Positions 8,381 through 17,010 of a stretch of 28,539 nt of DNA are shown here, piece after piece. A model generated the notes under the pieces. That model was not told where the DNA came from. It searched no databases and was given only the letters and a program-made list of their open reading frames with translations. The stretch's first letter is position 1, and every line of letters starts with the position of its first letter. The stretch comes from an uncultured Eubacteriales bacterium (GTDB lineage Bacteria > Bacillota > Clostridia > Oscillospirales > CAG-272). The stretch covers positions 1-28,539 of the forward strand of contig URCP01000028.1 of assembly GCA_900546315.1 (NCBI GenBank), in the 5' to 3' direction. A program made the position numbers and the translations under genes.

Positions 8381-9235
8381 ATGTATAAGTTCCCGATAGG
8401 CGCTATAATTGAGTCGTTCAGGCTTCCGACCCTCGAGGCGGTGAAGAAGGCGGCTGAGCTGAAGCTCGACGGCCTCCAGATGTACGCGACGAGCGGAGAG
8501 CACGCGCCGGAGAATCTCTCCGGAAAGAAAGCGAAGGAACTCCTTCAGTATGTGAAGGACAGCGGTCTGCGTTTCTCCGCGCTCTGCGGCGACCTTGGAC
8601 ACGGCTTCGGCGACAAGGAACTGAATCCTTCGCTGATCGAGAAGTCGAAGAGAATACTCGATCTCTCAAAGGAGCTTGAGTGCGACATCGTCACGACTCA
8701 TATCGGCGTCGTTCCGGAGAGCCCGGAGCATGAGAGATATAAGATCATGCAGGCGGCGTGCGCTGAGCTTGCCGAGTACGCTGACTCGGTCGACGCGCAT
8801 TTCGCGATTGAGACGGGACCGGAGACCTCGGCGACCCTGAAGAAGTTCCTCGACAGCCTCGGCTCGAGAGGCGTCGGCGTCAACCTCGACCCGGCGAACC
8901 TTGTGATGGTTACCGGAGACGATCCGGTGAAGGCTGTGCACAACCTTAAGGATTATATCGTCCACACCCACGCGAAGGACGGAAAGATGCTCGCGAAGGG
9001 TAATCCCGAGTACATCTACGGCATCGTTCACCCGGTTCCGGTCGAGTTCCAGGGTATCAGGTATTTCGAGGAGGTGCCGCTCGGAACCGGACAGGTCGAC
9101 TTCCCGGCGTATCTCGCGGCTCTCGACGAGATCGGATACAAGGGCTACCTCACGATTGAGCGCGAGGTCGGCGACACTCCCGCGAAGGATATCGCTACAG
9201 CGGCGGACTTCCTGCGTGAGATCATAAACAAGTAA
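8381..9235 (+). CDS. Sugar phosphate isomerase/epimerase, xylose isomerase-like TIM barrel
   Basis: A 284-residue cytosolic protein of the AP-endonuclease-2/xylose isomerase-like superfamily, whose members isomerise or epimerise sugars, keto-sugars and inositols using a divalent metal. Likely metal ligands are E144 (in FAIETGPE), D170 (in VNLDPAN), H195 or H197 (in IVHTHAKD) and a C-terminal Glu in LTIEREVG, the usual E-D-H-E set. I start it at the ATG at 8381 because AAAGGA (8363-8368) is 12 bases upstream; an in-frame ATG at 8369 is only one base from that site. It is the first gene after the AraC-type promoter, and the oxidoreductase follows 27 bases later. The exact substrate cannot be told from sequence. 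Confidence 0.88.
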   Translation: MYKFPIGAIIESFRLPTLEAVKKAAELKLDGLQMYATSGEHAPENLSGKKAKELLQYVKDSGLRFSALCGDLGHGFGDKELNPSLIEKSKRILDLSKELECDIVTTHIGVVPESPEHERYKIMQAACAELAEYADSVDAHFAIETGPETSATLKKFLDSLGSRGVGVNLDPANLVMVTGDDPVKAVHNLKDYIVHTHAKDGKMLAKGNPEYIYGIVHPVPVEFQGIRYFEEVPLGTGQVDFPAYLAALDEIGYKGYLTIEREVGDTPAKDIATAADFLREIINK

Positions 9236-9262
9236 TCGGAAAATACGAAAGGAAATAAAAAA

Positions 9263-10333
9263 ATGGAAAAACTCCGTATAGGTATGGTAGGCGCCGGCAA
9301 TATCTGCCACGCGCATCTTTCGGCTTACAGACACGACCCGAGAGTAGAGATTGTCGCTATCTGCGATATAGATTTTGACAGATGCAACCGCACCGCCGAT
9401 GAGTTCGGCATTCCGAACCGCTACAAGAGCGTTCACGAGATGGTCGCTGACAAGGCGCTGAATCTTCAGGCTGGTGACGTCTGCGTATGGAACTGCGCGC
9501 ACGCTGAGTGCTCTATCGCGTGCCTTGACGCGGGTCTTGACACTCTCTGCGAGAAGCCGATGGCTATGAACGCCAAGGAAGCCGAGGATATGCTCGAGGC
9601 GTCGAAGAGAAACGGCAAGCTGCTGATGCTCGGATTTGTCACGAGATTCGCGACTGACTCGAAGATCGCTAAGGATTTCATTGACAAGGGGCTGCTCGGC
9701 GATATCTACTATTCGAAGGCTACCTATATCCGCCGCAACGGCAACCCGGGCGGCTGGTTCTGCGACAAGGAGCGCTCCGGCGGCGGACCTCTGATCGATA
9801 TCGGCGTTCACCCGCTCGACCTTACCCGTTACCTGATGGGCAATCCTGAGCCTGTCTCGGTTTACGCCGTGACGTCCGACCTGCTCCACACCGAGCGCGC
9901 ACAGCTCAAGACCTCTGTGGGCTGGCATCCGGAAGGAGCTGACCCGAAGAAGGACAAGTGCACGGTCGAGTCTAACGCTGTCGGCATCATCCGCTACGCT
10001 AACGGCGCGTCCACTCTTCTCGAGTGCGCGTACGCCCTGAACGGCGAAACCAGAAACGAGCGCTCGCTCTTCGGCACAAAGGGCGGCATCTGCCTTGACA
10101 CGATGAAGGTTTACTCAGAGATGAACGGCTTCATGACCGACGTCAATCTTGTCGACCTTAACACCTATTATGACAAGAAGGACATGTTCGTCGCGGAGAT
10201 GGAGCATTTCGCTGACTGCTGCCTGAACGGCACGAAGTGTATATCCCCGGCTGAGGACGGCGTCGTCATAATGAAGATCCTCGAGGGGCTCTATGAGTCA
10301 GCGAAGACCGGCAAGTCTGTCGACATAAAGTAA
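9263..10333 (+). CDS. Gfo/Idh/MocA family oxidoreductase
   Basis: A 356-residue NAD(P)-dependent sugar or polyol dehydrogenase. The N-terminal Rossmann fold has VGAGNI (9-14) and an acidic residue after the second strand (ICDID, about 33-37). The family motif EKP is at 97-99. The catalytic segment GGPLIDIGVHPLDL has Asp179 and His183, matching the D-x-x-x-H pair of inositol and glucose-fructose oxidoreductases. The start is supported by GAAAGGA 9 bases upstream. Together with the preceding isomerase it could oxidise a sugar ring hydroxyl and rearrange the keto product, as in myo-inositol and 3-keto-glycoside pathways (inference). A strong promoter and a long palindrome follow, separating it from the next gene. 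Confidence 0.9.
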   Translation: MEKLRIGMVGAGNICHAHLSAYRHDPRVEIVAICDIDFDRCNRTADEFGIPNRYKSVHEMVADKALNLQAGDVCVWNCAHAECSIACLDAGLDTLCEKPMAMNAKEAEDMLEASKRNGKLLMLGFVTRFATDSKIAKDFIDKGLLGDIYYSKATYIRRNGNPGGWFCDKERSGGGPLIDIGVHPLDLTRYLMGNPEPVSVYAVTSDLLHTERAQLKTSVGWHPEGADPKKDKCTVESNAVGIIRYANGASTLLECAYALNGETRNERSLFGTKGGICLDTMKVYSEMNGFMTDVNLVDLNTYYDKKDMFVAEMEHFADCCLNGTKCISPAEDGVVIMKILEGLYESAKTGKSVDIK

Positions 10334-10382
10334 GTAGTTGAACGATAATCGACAAAACAATTAACGATTTTCGGGAAAGCTA

Positions 10383-10411
10383 TTGACAAACCTGAGCTTA
10401 TAGTGTATAAA
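10383..10411 (+). promoter_or_regulatory. Promoter of the solute-binding protein gene
   Basis: TTGACA (10383-10388), 17-bp spacer, TATAAA (10406-10411). Expected start near 10418, inside a long palindrome. The lipoprotein gene can thus be expressed independently of the upstream isomerase and oxidoreductase. Confidence 0.8.
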
Positions 10412-10446
10412 ATATCCGTCGTCGGGATCCCGGCGGCGGATATTTT
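10409..10446. terminator. 38-nt fully paired palindrome: terminator and/or operator
   Basis: The 38 bases fold on themselves throughout. The outer arms AAAATATCCG and CGGATATTTT are perfect complements, and the centre (TCGTCGGGA / TCCCGGCGG) adds nine further pairs including two G-U. The hairpin with its terminal TTTT could end the oxidoreductase transcript. It also overlaps the -10 box and start site of the next promoter, so it could instead be an operator. The two readings cannot be separated from sequence. Confidence 0.6.
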
Positions 10447-10468
10447 GCTATAATAAAGGAGACGAGTC

Positions 10469-11944
10469 ATGAAAAGAACTATCAGCGCATTTCTTCTTAT
10501 CGCGATGCTGGCGTCTGTATCCTGCGGGAGCGCTGGAACTGCCGATGTAACGACTGATGATACGACAACTGTACAGGGCGATGCAGAGACTACTGCCGCG
10601 AGGGACGACCGGGAGTCTGTGAGCGACGATCTCCCCGCGAGGGACTTCGGCGGGGACAAGTTCACTATGCTCGTGCGCACCGAGCGTTCGTATGAGTTCG
10701 AGGCTGAGGAGGAGAATGGCGACCTGCTCAATGACGCGGTGTATAAACGGAATCTCGCGGTTGAGGACAGGTTCAATATAAAGTTTGACAACGTGCTGAT
10801 GGACAGCGTCTGGGGCGACCAGGCGACGCAGTTCACGAATTCTCTCCGCGCGTCGATACAGGCGGGCGAGGGTGCGTATGACATTGTGGCGTCCTACGCG
10901 GCGACGATTCCGGCGCTCGTCTCACAGGGGCTGTTCGCTAACTGGAGCGACATGAAGTATGTCGACTTCTCGAAGCCTTGGTGGTCGGAGAAGGTCAAGG
11001 ATGAGATGACAATCAACGGTAAGTGCTTCATGATCACCGGCGATATATCTCTCGCTCTCTGGGAGGGAATGAGCTGCGTCATGTTCAACAAGAAGCTCGC
11101 CGACAATTACGGGATCGGAAATATGTACGACCTCGTTAAGGAGGGCAACTGGACCTTCGACAAGATGCTCGACATCACGAAGGACCGCTATCAGGATCTC
11201 GACGGCGACGGCGAGGTCTCGGACAACGACGCTTTCGGCATGATACACGGAACGGCGACCGAGATCGACAACTATAAAGAGGCGTTCGAGATTCCGGTCA
11301 CGAAGCGCGGGGACGACGGTTATCCGGAGTTTGCGCTCAAGAGCGAGAAAATTGTCGACGTGCTCACGCGGCTCGACGCCTGGGTGTGGAACTCGAATGA
11401 CGTGTATTGGGGACTTAACCTTGACCGTCCGGTGCTTCAGGAGATTTTCAGCCGCGGCAACAGTCTGCTGTTCAACTCGACGCTCGGCGCTACGCAGAAT
11501 CTGCGGGATATGAAGGATGATTTCGGAATCCTCCCGTACCCGAAGTATGACGAAAACCAGAAGGATTATCACTCCACGTCGCTCGATGAGTTCTCGATGT
11601 TCGTGATTCCGGCCGACGCGCCGGATATGGACAAGACGGCGTTCATAACCGAGGCGCTGTGCGCTGAGAGCTACAAGAAGGTCGTCCCGGTGTTCTACGA
11701 CGTGGTGCTCAAGACGAAGAACGCGCGTGACAATGACTCGGCGCAGATGATCGACATAATCCGTGACGGACTCGTGTTCGACTGGGGCTACATATATTCG
11801 GTCACGATGGGACAGCCCGGCCATCAGCTCGCGATCCTTCTGAAGGCGCACAACACGAACATAGCGAGCGAGTTCGACAAGAAGGCGAAGACATATGAGA
11901 AGAACCTCGAGAAGGCTCTGGAGGTATACAGAGGAGAAGAATAA
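10469..11944 (+). CDS. Extracellular solute-binding lipoprotein (sugar ABC transporter type)
   Basis: A 491-residue lipoprotein. The signal peptide ends in the lipobox ASVSC with Cys19 as the lipidated residue, followed by a Thr/Asp-rich linker (about 20-60). The mature part is of the carbohydrate-binding protein type common in Clostridia, with the N-terminal signature EEENGDLLNDAVYKRN (about 78-93). A Ca-binding-like loop DLDGDGEVSDNDAFG (around 248-262) follows the D-x-D-x-D-G pattern. LRDMKDDFGILPYPKYDE near residue 350 is shared with the second lipoprotein of this window (26824-28281), which is a distant paralogue. No permease or ATPase genes accompany it. AAAGGAG lies just upstream of the ATG, and the next gene begins 1 base after the stop codon. 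Confidence 0.88.
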   Translation: MKRTISAFLLIAMLASVSCGSAGTADVTTDDTTTVQGDAETTAARDDRESVSDDLPARDFGGDKFTMLVRTERSYEFEAEEENGDLLNDAVYKRNLAVEDRFNIKFDNVLMDSVWGDQATQFTNSLRASIQAGEGAYDIVASYAATIPALVSQGLFANWSDMKYVDFSKPWWSEKVKDEMTINGKCFMITGDISLALWEGMSCVMFNKKLADNYGIGNMYDLVKEGNWTFDKMLDITKDRYQDLDGDGEVSDNDAFGMIHGTATEIDNYKEAFEIPVTKRGDDGYPEFALKSEKIVDVLTRLDAWVWNSNDVYWGLNLDRPVLQEIFSRGNSLLFNSTLGATQNLRDMKDDFGILPYPKYDENQKDYHSTSLDEFSMFVIPADAPDMDKTAFITEALCAESYKKVVPVFYDVVLKTKNARDNDSAQMIDIIRDGLVFDWGYIYSVTMGQPGHQLAILLKAHNTNIASEFDKKAKTYEKNLEKALEVYRGEE

Positions 11945-11945
11945 A

Positions 11946-12830
11946 ATGGAAACCGGAATTAATCTCGAGCATTTCTATAACCGCCCGGCGGGTGAGCCGA
12001 AGCGCGATTTTGAAATGGTAGCGCGGATGATACATGACTCGGGATTCAGAAATCTCGATCATTCGGGGAACTACACACATAGCGATTATATTGAGGACAC
12101 GAAGCGGCAGAGGGAATATCTCGACCTTCTCGGCATGAGGGTGCATCAGTCGCACGCGCCGTTCAATCGTTACCGGACCTATCCGGACGCGGAGTTTCCG
12201 GAACTGTATCACCGCTCGTTTGAGTGCGCGTCAATCCTCGGTGCGAAGTATGTGGTCGTTCACGCGGATGAGTACAGGTCTATCGAGCGTTACGACGAGA
12301 ATGAGATTGTGGAGTACACCTACGACTACCTCGCGCCGGAGGTCGAGTTCGCGAAGAAGCACGGGATGAAAGTCGCGGTCGAGAACCTGTTCGAGGACCT
12401 GCCGTCCGGATATAAGTATTTCGACGGGAAGAGCCGCTTTACGTCACGTGTAGAGGATATCATCGCCGTCATCGAGCGCTTCAACGACCCGGATGTCGTC
12501 TGCTGCTGGGATTTCGGTCACGGCGCGGTGTCCTATGGGTACGACAGGGAAGCGTCGGCGCTTGAGAAAGTGGCGAAGTACGTCGGGTGCACTCACGTCC
12601 ACGACAACAACGCCGGGCACGACCTGCATATGCTGCCCTTCACCGGGCGGATAGACTGGAAGCGGGACATGGATGTCCTCGCAAAAGCGGGATATGACGG
12701 CGTTCTCTCGATAGAGCTCGTTTACGACCGCTTCCCGGATGAGCTTCTGCCGGACTGGTTTGACATGAACCGCGCCGCCGCGGACAGGCTCGTCACGATG
12801 TGCTCACTGAGAAAACGGGAACTGAAATAA
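11946..12830 (+). CDS. Sugar phosphate isomerase/epimerase, second TIM-barrel enzyme
   Basis: A 294-residue member of the same xylose isomerase-like superfamily as the protein at 8381, but clearly divergent from it. Likely metal ligands are E146 (KVAVENLFE), D189 and H192 (CWDFGHG), H217/H219 (THVHDNN) and E257 (LSIELVY). The start at 11946 follows AGGAGAAG by 6 bases; an upstream in-frame ATG lies inside the lipoprotein gene and is not credible. The one-base gap to the lipoprotein stop implies translational coupling and a shared substrate pathway. It ends at a strong bidirectional terminator. Specificity is unknown. Confidence 0.87.
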   Translation: METGINLEHFYNRPAGEPKRDFEMVARMIHDSGFRNLDHSGNYTHSDYIEDTKRQREYLDLLGMRVHQSHAPFNRYRTYPDAEFPELYHRSFECASILGAKYVVVHADEYRSIERYDENEIVEYTYDYLAPEVEFAKKHGMKVAVENLFEDLPSGYKYFDGKSRFTSRVEDIIAVIERFNDPDVVCCWDFGHGAVSYGYDREASALEKVAKYVGCTHVHDNNAGHDLHMLPFTGRIDWKRDMDVLAKAGYDGVLSIELVYDRFPDELLPDWFDMNRAAADRLVTMCSLRKRELK

Positions 12831-12834
12831 AAAA

Positions 12835-12872
12835 GACGCTGTCGCGCAAAAACGACAGCGTCAATTCTTTTT
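12835..12872. terminator. Bidirectional intrinsic terminator
   Basis: GACGCTGTCG and CGACAGCGTC form a perfect 10-bp stem with an 8-nt loop. It is followed by AATTCTTTTT on the plus strand and by TTTTTT on the minus strand, so it serves the isomerase gene and the convergent plsY gene. Confidence 0.92.
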
Positions 12873-12873
12873 G

Positions 12874-13707
12874 TCACTTCTTGTATGTGGTTTTCTTACC
12901 ATTTCCGGTGCGTCTCGGGGGCTTCGGAGCGTCGGTTGTGTCCTCTTCGACCTCGTCCTCGTCGTTTTCTTCCGGCTCGGCGGGAGTTTCTTCTTTTAAG
13001 AACTTGTCCTTCTTCTTGAGGCTGAACTTGTTCTCCTTGCCCTTCATCAGGCGCTTTATGTTCTCGCGGTGCAGCCAGATCACGAACGCCGCGTTGAGTA
13101 TCGAGACGATCGCCGCGACCGCGCCCTCGCGGTTTCCGCCGTGCGTGTACGGATAGAGCCGGTTCAGGAAGAGCGGGTAGAGAAGCATGCCTATGATCGA
13201 GCCGAGCGACAGATACTTCGTCGACGCCACGATGATCACGAATATGAGGAACAGCACGAGAAAAGTCAGCGGGTCAAGGCAGAGAATTGTGACCGCCGAC
13301 ACAACGATGCCCTTTCCGCCCTTGAACCCATAATAGATCGGGAACGAATGCCCGATGACACAGCAGAGCCCGGCGATGAACGCCCCCGCCTCACCGGCGA
13401 GCAGTGTTCCGATAAGCACCGAGACGGCAGCCTTCGCCGCGTCGCCGAGAAGAGTGAAGCCCGCCGCAGCCTTGCCGTAGGTGCGGAGCATATTCGTCAT
13501 GCCGCCGTTGCCGCTGCCGTAGCGTCTTATGTCGTCGTGGAACTTGTATTTCGATATGATTACGGCGAAGTTCATGCTCCCGAGGAAATACGCCGCGACC
13601 CCGCCGACAAGGCAGAGCACGACTATAAGCCACAGCGGCGAGCCGGATGAGCCGTTCGCGATCAGCATCGGGATGAGCCCGTTCTGACGGATGTTATTCA
13701 GTGTCAT
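12874..13707 (-). CDS. plsY: Acyl-phosphate:glycerol-3-phosphate acyltransferase PlsY
   Basis: An integral membrane acyltransferase that makes lysophosphatidate from acyl-phosphate and glycerol-3-phosphate, the first step of phospholipid synthesis. The three PlsY motifs are present: GSGNGGMTNMLR (64-75), GHSFPIYYGFKGGKG (119-133) and HRENIKRLMKG (213-223). Hydrophobic segments lie at about 25-50, 85-118, 135-160, 165-182 and 198-212. At 277 residues it is longer than the usual 190-220: residues 224-277 form a Lys-rich then Glu/Asp-rich, Pro-containing tail that must be disordered, and the N-terminus is also about 20 residues longer than usual. The start lacks a clear ribosome-binding site; the ATG at 13668 is an alternative. 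It follows der by 16 bases and is the last gene of the minus-strand run. Confidence 0.93.
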   Translation of the reverse strand: MTLNNIRQNGLIPMLIANGSSGSPLWLIVVLCLVGGVAAYFLGSMNFAVIISKYKFHDDIRRYGSGNGGMTNMLRTYGKAAAGFTLLGDAAKAAVSVLIGTLLAGEAGAFIAGLCCVIGHSFPIYYGFKGGKGIVVSAVTILCLDPLTFLVLFLIFVIIVASTKYLSLGSIIGMLLYPLFLNRLYPYTHGGNREGAVAAIVSILNAAFVIWLHRENIKRLMKGKENKFSLKKKDKFLKEETPAEPEENDEDEVEEDTTDAPKPPRRTGNGKKTTYKK

Positions 13708-13723
13708 ATGTGTTTGGCAAGGC

Positions 13724-15055
13724 TCAGTCCTCGCCGTCTCCCTTCTGTCTGACTATTATCTTGACCGGCGTCCCGCGGAAGCCGAAGACCTCTCTTAGCT
13801 GGTTCTCGATATATCTCTGATACGAGAAATGGAACAGCTCCGCGTCGTTGCAGAATATGACAAATGTCGGAGGTTTTGTGCCGATCTCGGTCATATAGTA
13901 AATCTTCAGCCGGCGACCCTTGTCGGATGGCGGCTGTACGCGGGTTATCGCGTCGTTGAGCACATCGTTGAGCATACCGGTCGTGACGCGCATACAGTTC
14001 TGGTTGTGGACGTAGGTTATCATCTCGAAGAGCTTTGTGACTCTCTGTCCGGTCTTCGCGGAGACGTAGAGCGTCGGGGCGTACATCATGTAGGAGAGGG
14101 CGGTGTAGACCTTCTTGTCGTACTCGACCGTGTTCTTGTCCTCGGTTTCCACCGTGTCCCACTTGTTGATGCAGATTATCGACGCCTTGCCCGCCTCGTG
14201 AGCGATTCCGGCTATCTTTTCGTCCTGTTCGGTGACGCCCTCGTTCGCGTCTATCATGATGATGCAGACGTCGGCGCGCTCAACAGCCATCTTCGCGCGG
14301 AGAACCGAGAACTTCTCGATGCGGTCCTCTACCTTCGACTGACGTCGTATTCCCGCGGTGTCTATGAAGACGAATTTGCCGTACTCGTTGTCGAGCCTTG
14401 TGTCGACCGCGTCGCGCGTGGTTCCGGGGACGTTCGAGACGATGAGGCGGTCCTCGCCGAGAATCTTGTTGATGATCGAGCTCTTTCCGGCGTTCGGCTT
14501 GCCTATGACCGCGACCTTGATTATGTCTGAGTCGTCTTCCTTTTCCTCGTCCGCGGGGCAGATTTCGAGAACTCTGTCGAGCAGGTCGCCCGAGCCGGTT
14601 CCGTGCAGGCTCGAGAGAGGTATCGGGTCCTCGTCAAAGCCGAGCTCGTAGAACTCATAGTACTCCATCGGAAGCTCGCCGATCGAGTCGACCTTGTTTA
14701 CGACCGGAATGACCGGCTTTCCGCTCTTCTTGAGCATTGTCGCGATGTCACGGTCGGCGGCGGTCAGACCTACGTTCACGTCCACCATGAACACGATTAC
14801 GTCCGCAGTCTCGACTGCGACCTCAGCCTGTGTCTTCATCTGTTTAAGAATCGGGTCGTCCGAGCGCGGCTCAATACCGCCGGTGTCTACGAGAAGAATC
14901 GCGCGTCCGTTCCACTCGACCTCGAAATATATGCGGTCACGGGTGACGCCGGGGATATCCTCGACAATCGACACGCGCGAGCCCGCGAGCTTGTTGAACA
15001 GGGTGCTCTTGCCGACATTAGGTCTGCCGACGATAGCTACTACTGGTTTGGACAT
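13724..15055 (-). CDS. der: Ribosome-associated GTPase Der (EngA)
   Basis: A 443-residue essential GTPase with two tandem G domains and a C-terminal KH-like domain, needed for 50S ribosomal subunit maturation. First G domain: GRPNVGKS (10-17), DTGG (57-60), NKVD (120-123). Second: GKPNAGKS (185-192), DTAGIRR and NKWD. The region from about residue 350 to the end is the KH-like domain. Length and architecture are normal for the family. GAAAGGATG 5-13 bases upstream supports the ATG at 15055. It sits between the DUF512 gene (28-base gap) and plsY (16-base gap), an arrangement that recurs in Clostridia. Confidence 0.97.
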   Translation of the reverse strand: MSKPVVAIVGRPNVGKSTLFNKLAGSRVSIVEDIPGVTRDRIYFEVEWNGRAILLVDTGGIEPRSDDPILKQMKTQAEVAVETADVIVFMVDVNVGLTAADRDIATMLKKSGKPVIPVVNKVDSIGELPMEYYEFYELGFDEDPIPLSSLHGTGSGDLLDRVLEICPADEEKEDDSDIIKVAVIGKPNAGKSSIINKILGEDRLIVSNVPGTTRDAVDTRLDNEYGKFVFIDTAGIRRQSKVEDRIEKFSVLRAKMAVERADVCIIMIDANEGVTEQDEKIAGIAHEAGKASIICINKWDTVETEDKNTVEYDKKVYTALSYMMYAPTLYVSAKTGQRVTKLFEMITYVHNQNCMRVTTGMLNDVLNDAITRVQPPSDKGRRLKIYYMTEIGTKPPTFVIFCNDAELFHFSYQRYIENQLREVFGFRGTPVKIIVRQKGDGED

Positions 15056-15083
15056 TTTATCATCCTTTCATTGCTGGTGTTTA

Positions 15084-16388
15084 TCAGAAAAGTACTTTCG
15101 ACACGAAATCATTGCCCGTCGATTCGACCGGTACGATTTCTACCCCCCCGAGCTGCTCCGCGAGCCATTCCGGCGTTGTGTCGTCGAGGAACACGTCGCC
15201 CTCGCTCCTGAGCGTCACGCGCGGGATGAGAAGTCTGTCGCCGAGGTCCTTGCCCTTTAACTGGTTCGCGAGATCCTTGCCGGTGAGCAGTCCGGCGACG
15301 GTTATGTTGTGACCGAAGAAATCGTTTATTATCTTGTATACATGGCACTCGAGCGTCGGGACCTGCTCACAGAGCCTGTCGGCGAGCGACTTTATGAAGT
15401 CATACGCGGCGGCGCCGGTCGCGACCGAAACCTTTCGCGGCTTTTCGAGGTCGTACTCGTCGAGGAAATCGAGCTCGTCTGTGAACTCACCGTCCATCGA
15501 GCGTATCATGCCGACGCCGTTCTCAATCTGCGGGTAGCCCTCGTAGTAGTCCTCGCCCGGAAGCTCGCGCCCCGCCTCGATATACAGCTCGTCCGACGAG
15601 AAGAAGAGCCTCGTCCCGAACTTTTTCAGGCATTTCTCGCCGAACTTATCGATTGTGTCAATGACCTCTCCGGCTTCCTCCGCCGTGAACGGCTCGAGGT
15701 GGCAGAGCCCCTCGCGGTAGTTCGTTATCCCCGCCGGGACGATGGACACGCCGACGAGGGAAGGGTAAAGCGCCGCGAGGTCGGTCATCGACCGCTCGAG
15801 CTCCTTTCCGTCGTTTATGCCCTTGCAGAGCACTATCTGGCAGTTCAGCGATATCCCCGCGTCGGCGAAGCGTCTGAGATACGACAGCACCTTCCCGGCG
15901 TTCTTGTTCTTCATCATCTTGACTCTTAGCTCGGGGTTTGTAGTATGAACCGAGACGTTTATAGGCGACGTCTTCATCTCGATTATTCTGTCGACATCCT
16001 CCTCGGACAGGTTCGTCAGCGTTATATAGTTGCCCATCAGGAAGGAAAGTCTCGAGTCGTCGTCCTTGAAGTACAGCGTGTCGCGCATCCCCTTCGGAAG
16101 CTGGTCTATGAAGCAGAACACGCACTTGTTGCGGCAGGAGTGCTTCTTGTCCATCAGGTAGGTCTCGAACTCGAGCCCTATGTCGGAGTACTCGTCCTTC
16201 TTTATCGTTATCTCCTTGAGGTCCGGACCGCGGTGGATGAGCAGAGTTATCTTCTTCTCGGTGAGACGGAAACGGTAATCGAGGACGTCGTTTATGTCGT
16301 GACCGTTTATCGAGATGAGTATGTCCCCGGGAAGGATGCCGTGCTTCGCGGCGGGGGAGGCCTTCTCGACCCCGGTTATCGTTACCAT
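15084..16388 (-). CDS. DUF512 family protein with PDZ and radical-SAM-like cysteine motif
   Basis: A 434-residue protein of the DUF512 (YtvI-neighbour, 'PDZ-radical SAM') family typically encoded next to der in Clostridia. Residues about 1-60 are a PDZ-like domain (SPAAKHGILPGDILISINGH). Residues 85-92 hold C-R-N-K-C-V-F-C, a CX3CX2C pattern (Cys85, Cys89, Cys92) that would bind a [4Fe-4S] cluster and S-adenosylmethionine. The rest to about 300 resembles a TIM-barrel elongator-like fold, followed by the DUF512 C-terminal region. The function is not established; a role in RNA or ribosome modification is a guess from its neighbours. GAAAGG is 8 bases upstream of the start. Confidence 0.9.
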   Translation of the reverse strand: MVTITGVEKASPAAKHGILPGDILISINGHDINDVLDYRFRLTEKKITLLIHRGPDLKEITIKKDEYSDIGLEFETYLMDKKHSCRNKCVFCFIDQLPKGMRDTLYFKDDDSRLSFLMGNYITLTNLSEEDVDRIIEMKTSPINVSVHTTNPELRVKMMKNKNAGKVLSYLRRFADAGISLNCQIVLCKGINDGKELERSMTDLAALYPSLVGVSIVPAGITNYREGLCHLEPFTAEEAGEVIDTIDKFGEKCLKKFGTRLFFSSDELYIEAGRELPGEDYYEGYPQIENGVGMIRSMDGEFTDELDFLDEYDLEKPRKVSVATGAAAYDFIKSLADRLCEQVPTLECHVYKIINDFFGHNITVAGLLTGKDLANQLKGKDLGDRLLIPRVTLRSEGDVFLDDTTPEWLAEQLGGVEIVPVESTGNDFVSKVLF

Positions 16389-16406
16389 TCAATCACCTTT
16401 CAAGTA

Positions 16407-16982
16407 TCAATCTATGTCAACGAATACCGGCTCGTGCCCGACAGCCGGGAGAATTTTTGAAAACAGGTCAGCAGTCTTTATCTTGAGGCTCGACGTGTTT
16501 ATGCACGGGTGACAGCCGAAGTATTCCCACTTTTTTATGTCGTTGTCAACGAGGAATTGAATATTGTTCCCGTGGTCGTTCATCAGGCCGAGCACACTGA
16601 CAGAGCCGGGGGTTATGTCGAGGTATTCCTCCATCTTCTCGGGCGTGCCGAAGGAGAGACGGGTTGAGCCGATCTTCTTCGCGAGGTCCTTTGTGACGAG
16701 GTGCTTCCCGCCGGGGAGCATCAGCAGATAGTACTGGTCGCCCTTCGAGTTTCTGAGGAACAGGTTCTTGCAGATTTCAATGTCGAGCAGCTTCTCGATC
16801 TCGGCGCAGCCCTCGATTGTCCCGACGGCGTCATGGTCGACGCGCTCAAAGGGGACGTCAAGGCGCTCGAGCAGGTCGTAGACGCGCTCTTCCTTCGGCA
16901 GACGCTTGTCTGTCGGGCGCGCGGTGTATATTGTGTGGTCGAGATGGATGTCGACCGGTTCGCTTGTGATTATTTCTTCCAT
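16407..16982 (-). CDS. Prolyl-tRNA editing protein (YbaK/ProX deacylase family)
   Basis: A 191-residue trans-editing deacylase. Proteins of this family hydrolyse mischarged aminoacyl-tRNA, in the ProXp-ala branch Ala-tRNAPro. The YbaK/INS fold spans about residues 30-180. Diagnostic stretches are FERVDHDAVGTIEGC (about 45-59), KNLFLRN (73-79), KHLVTKDLAKK (about 93-103) and the signature GCHPCINTSSLKI near residues 155-167 (family G-x-H-P-x-x-N). Size matches the ProX branch. The ribosome-binding site is weak (AAGAAG). It lies 28 bases after PAP2 and 18 bases before the DUF512 gene, in one operon-like run. Confidence 0.88.
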   Translation of the reverse strand: MEEIITSEPVDIHLDHTIYTARPTDKRLPKEERVYDLLERLDVPFERVDHDAVGTIEGCAEIEKLLDIEICKNLFLRNSKGDQYYLLMLPGGKHLVTKDLAKKIGSTRLSFGTPEKMEEYLDITPGSVSVLGLMNDHGNNIQFLVDNDIKKWEYFGCHPCINTSSLKIKTADLFSKILPAVGHEPVFVDID

Positions 16983-17010
16983 ATATTTGGTGCTTCTTTA
17001 TAATAATTGG

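Noticed and set aside
8666..9928. Long antisense frames (for example 8666-9928 and 4154-5281 on the minus strand)
   Set aside because: They lie opposite well-supported genes, are rich in Arg/Val from the complementary codons and show no recognisable domains; they are shadows of GC-rich coding DNA.
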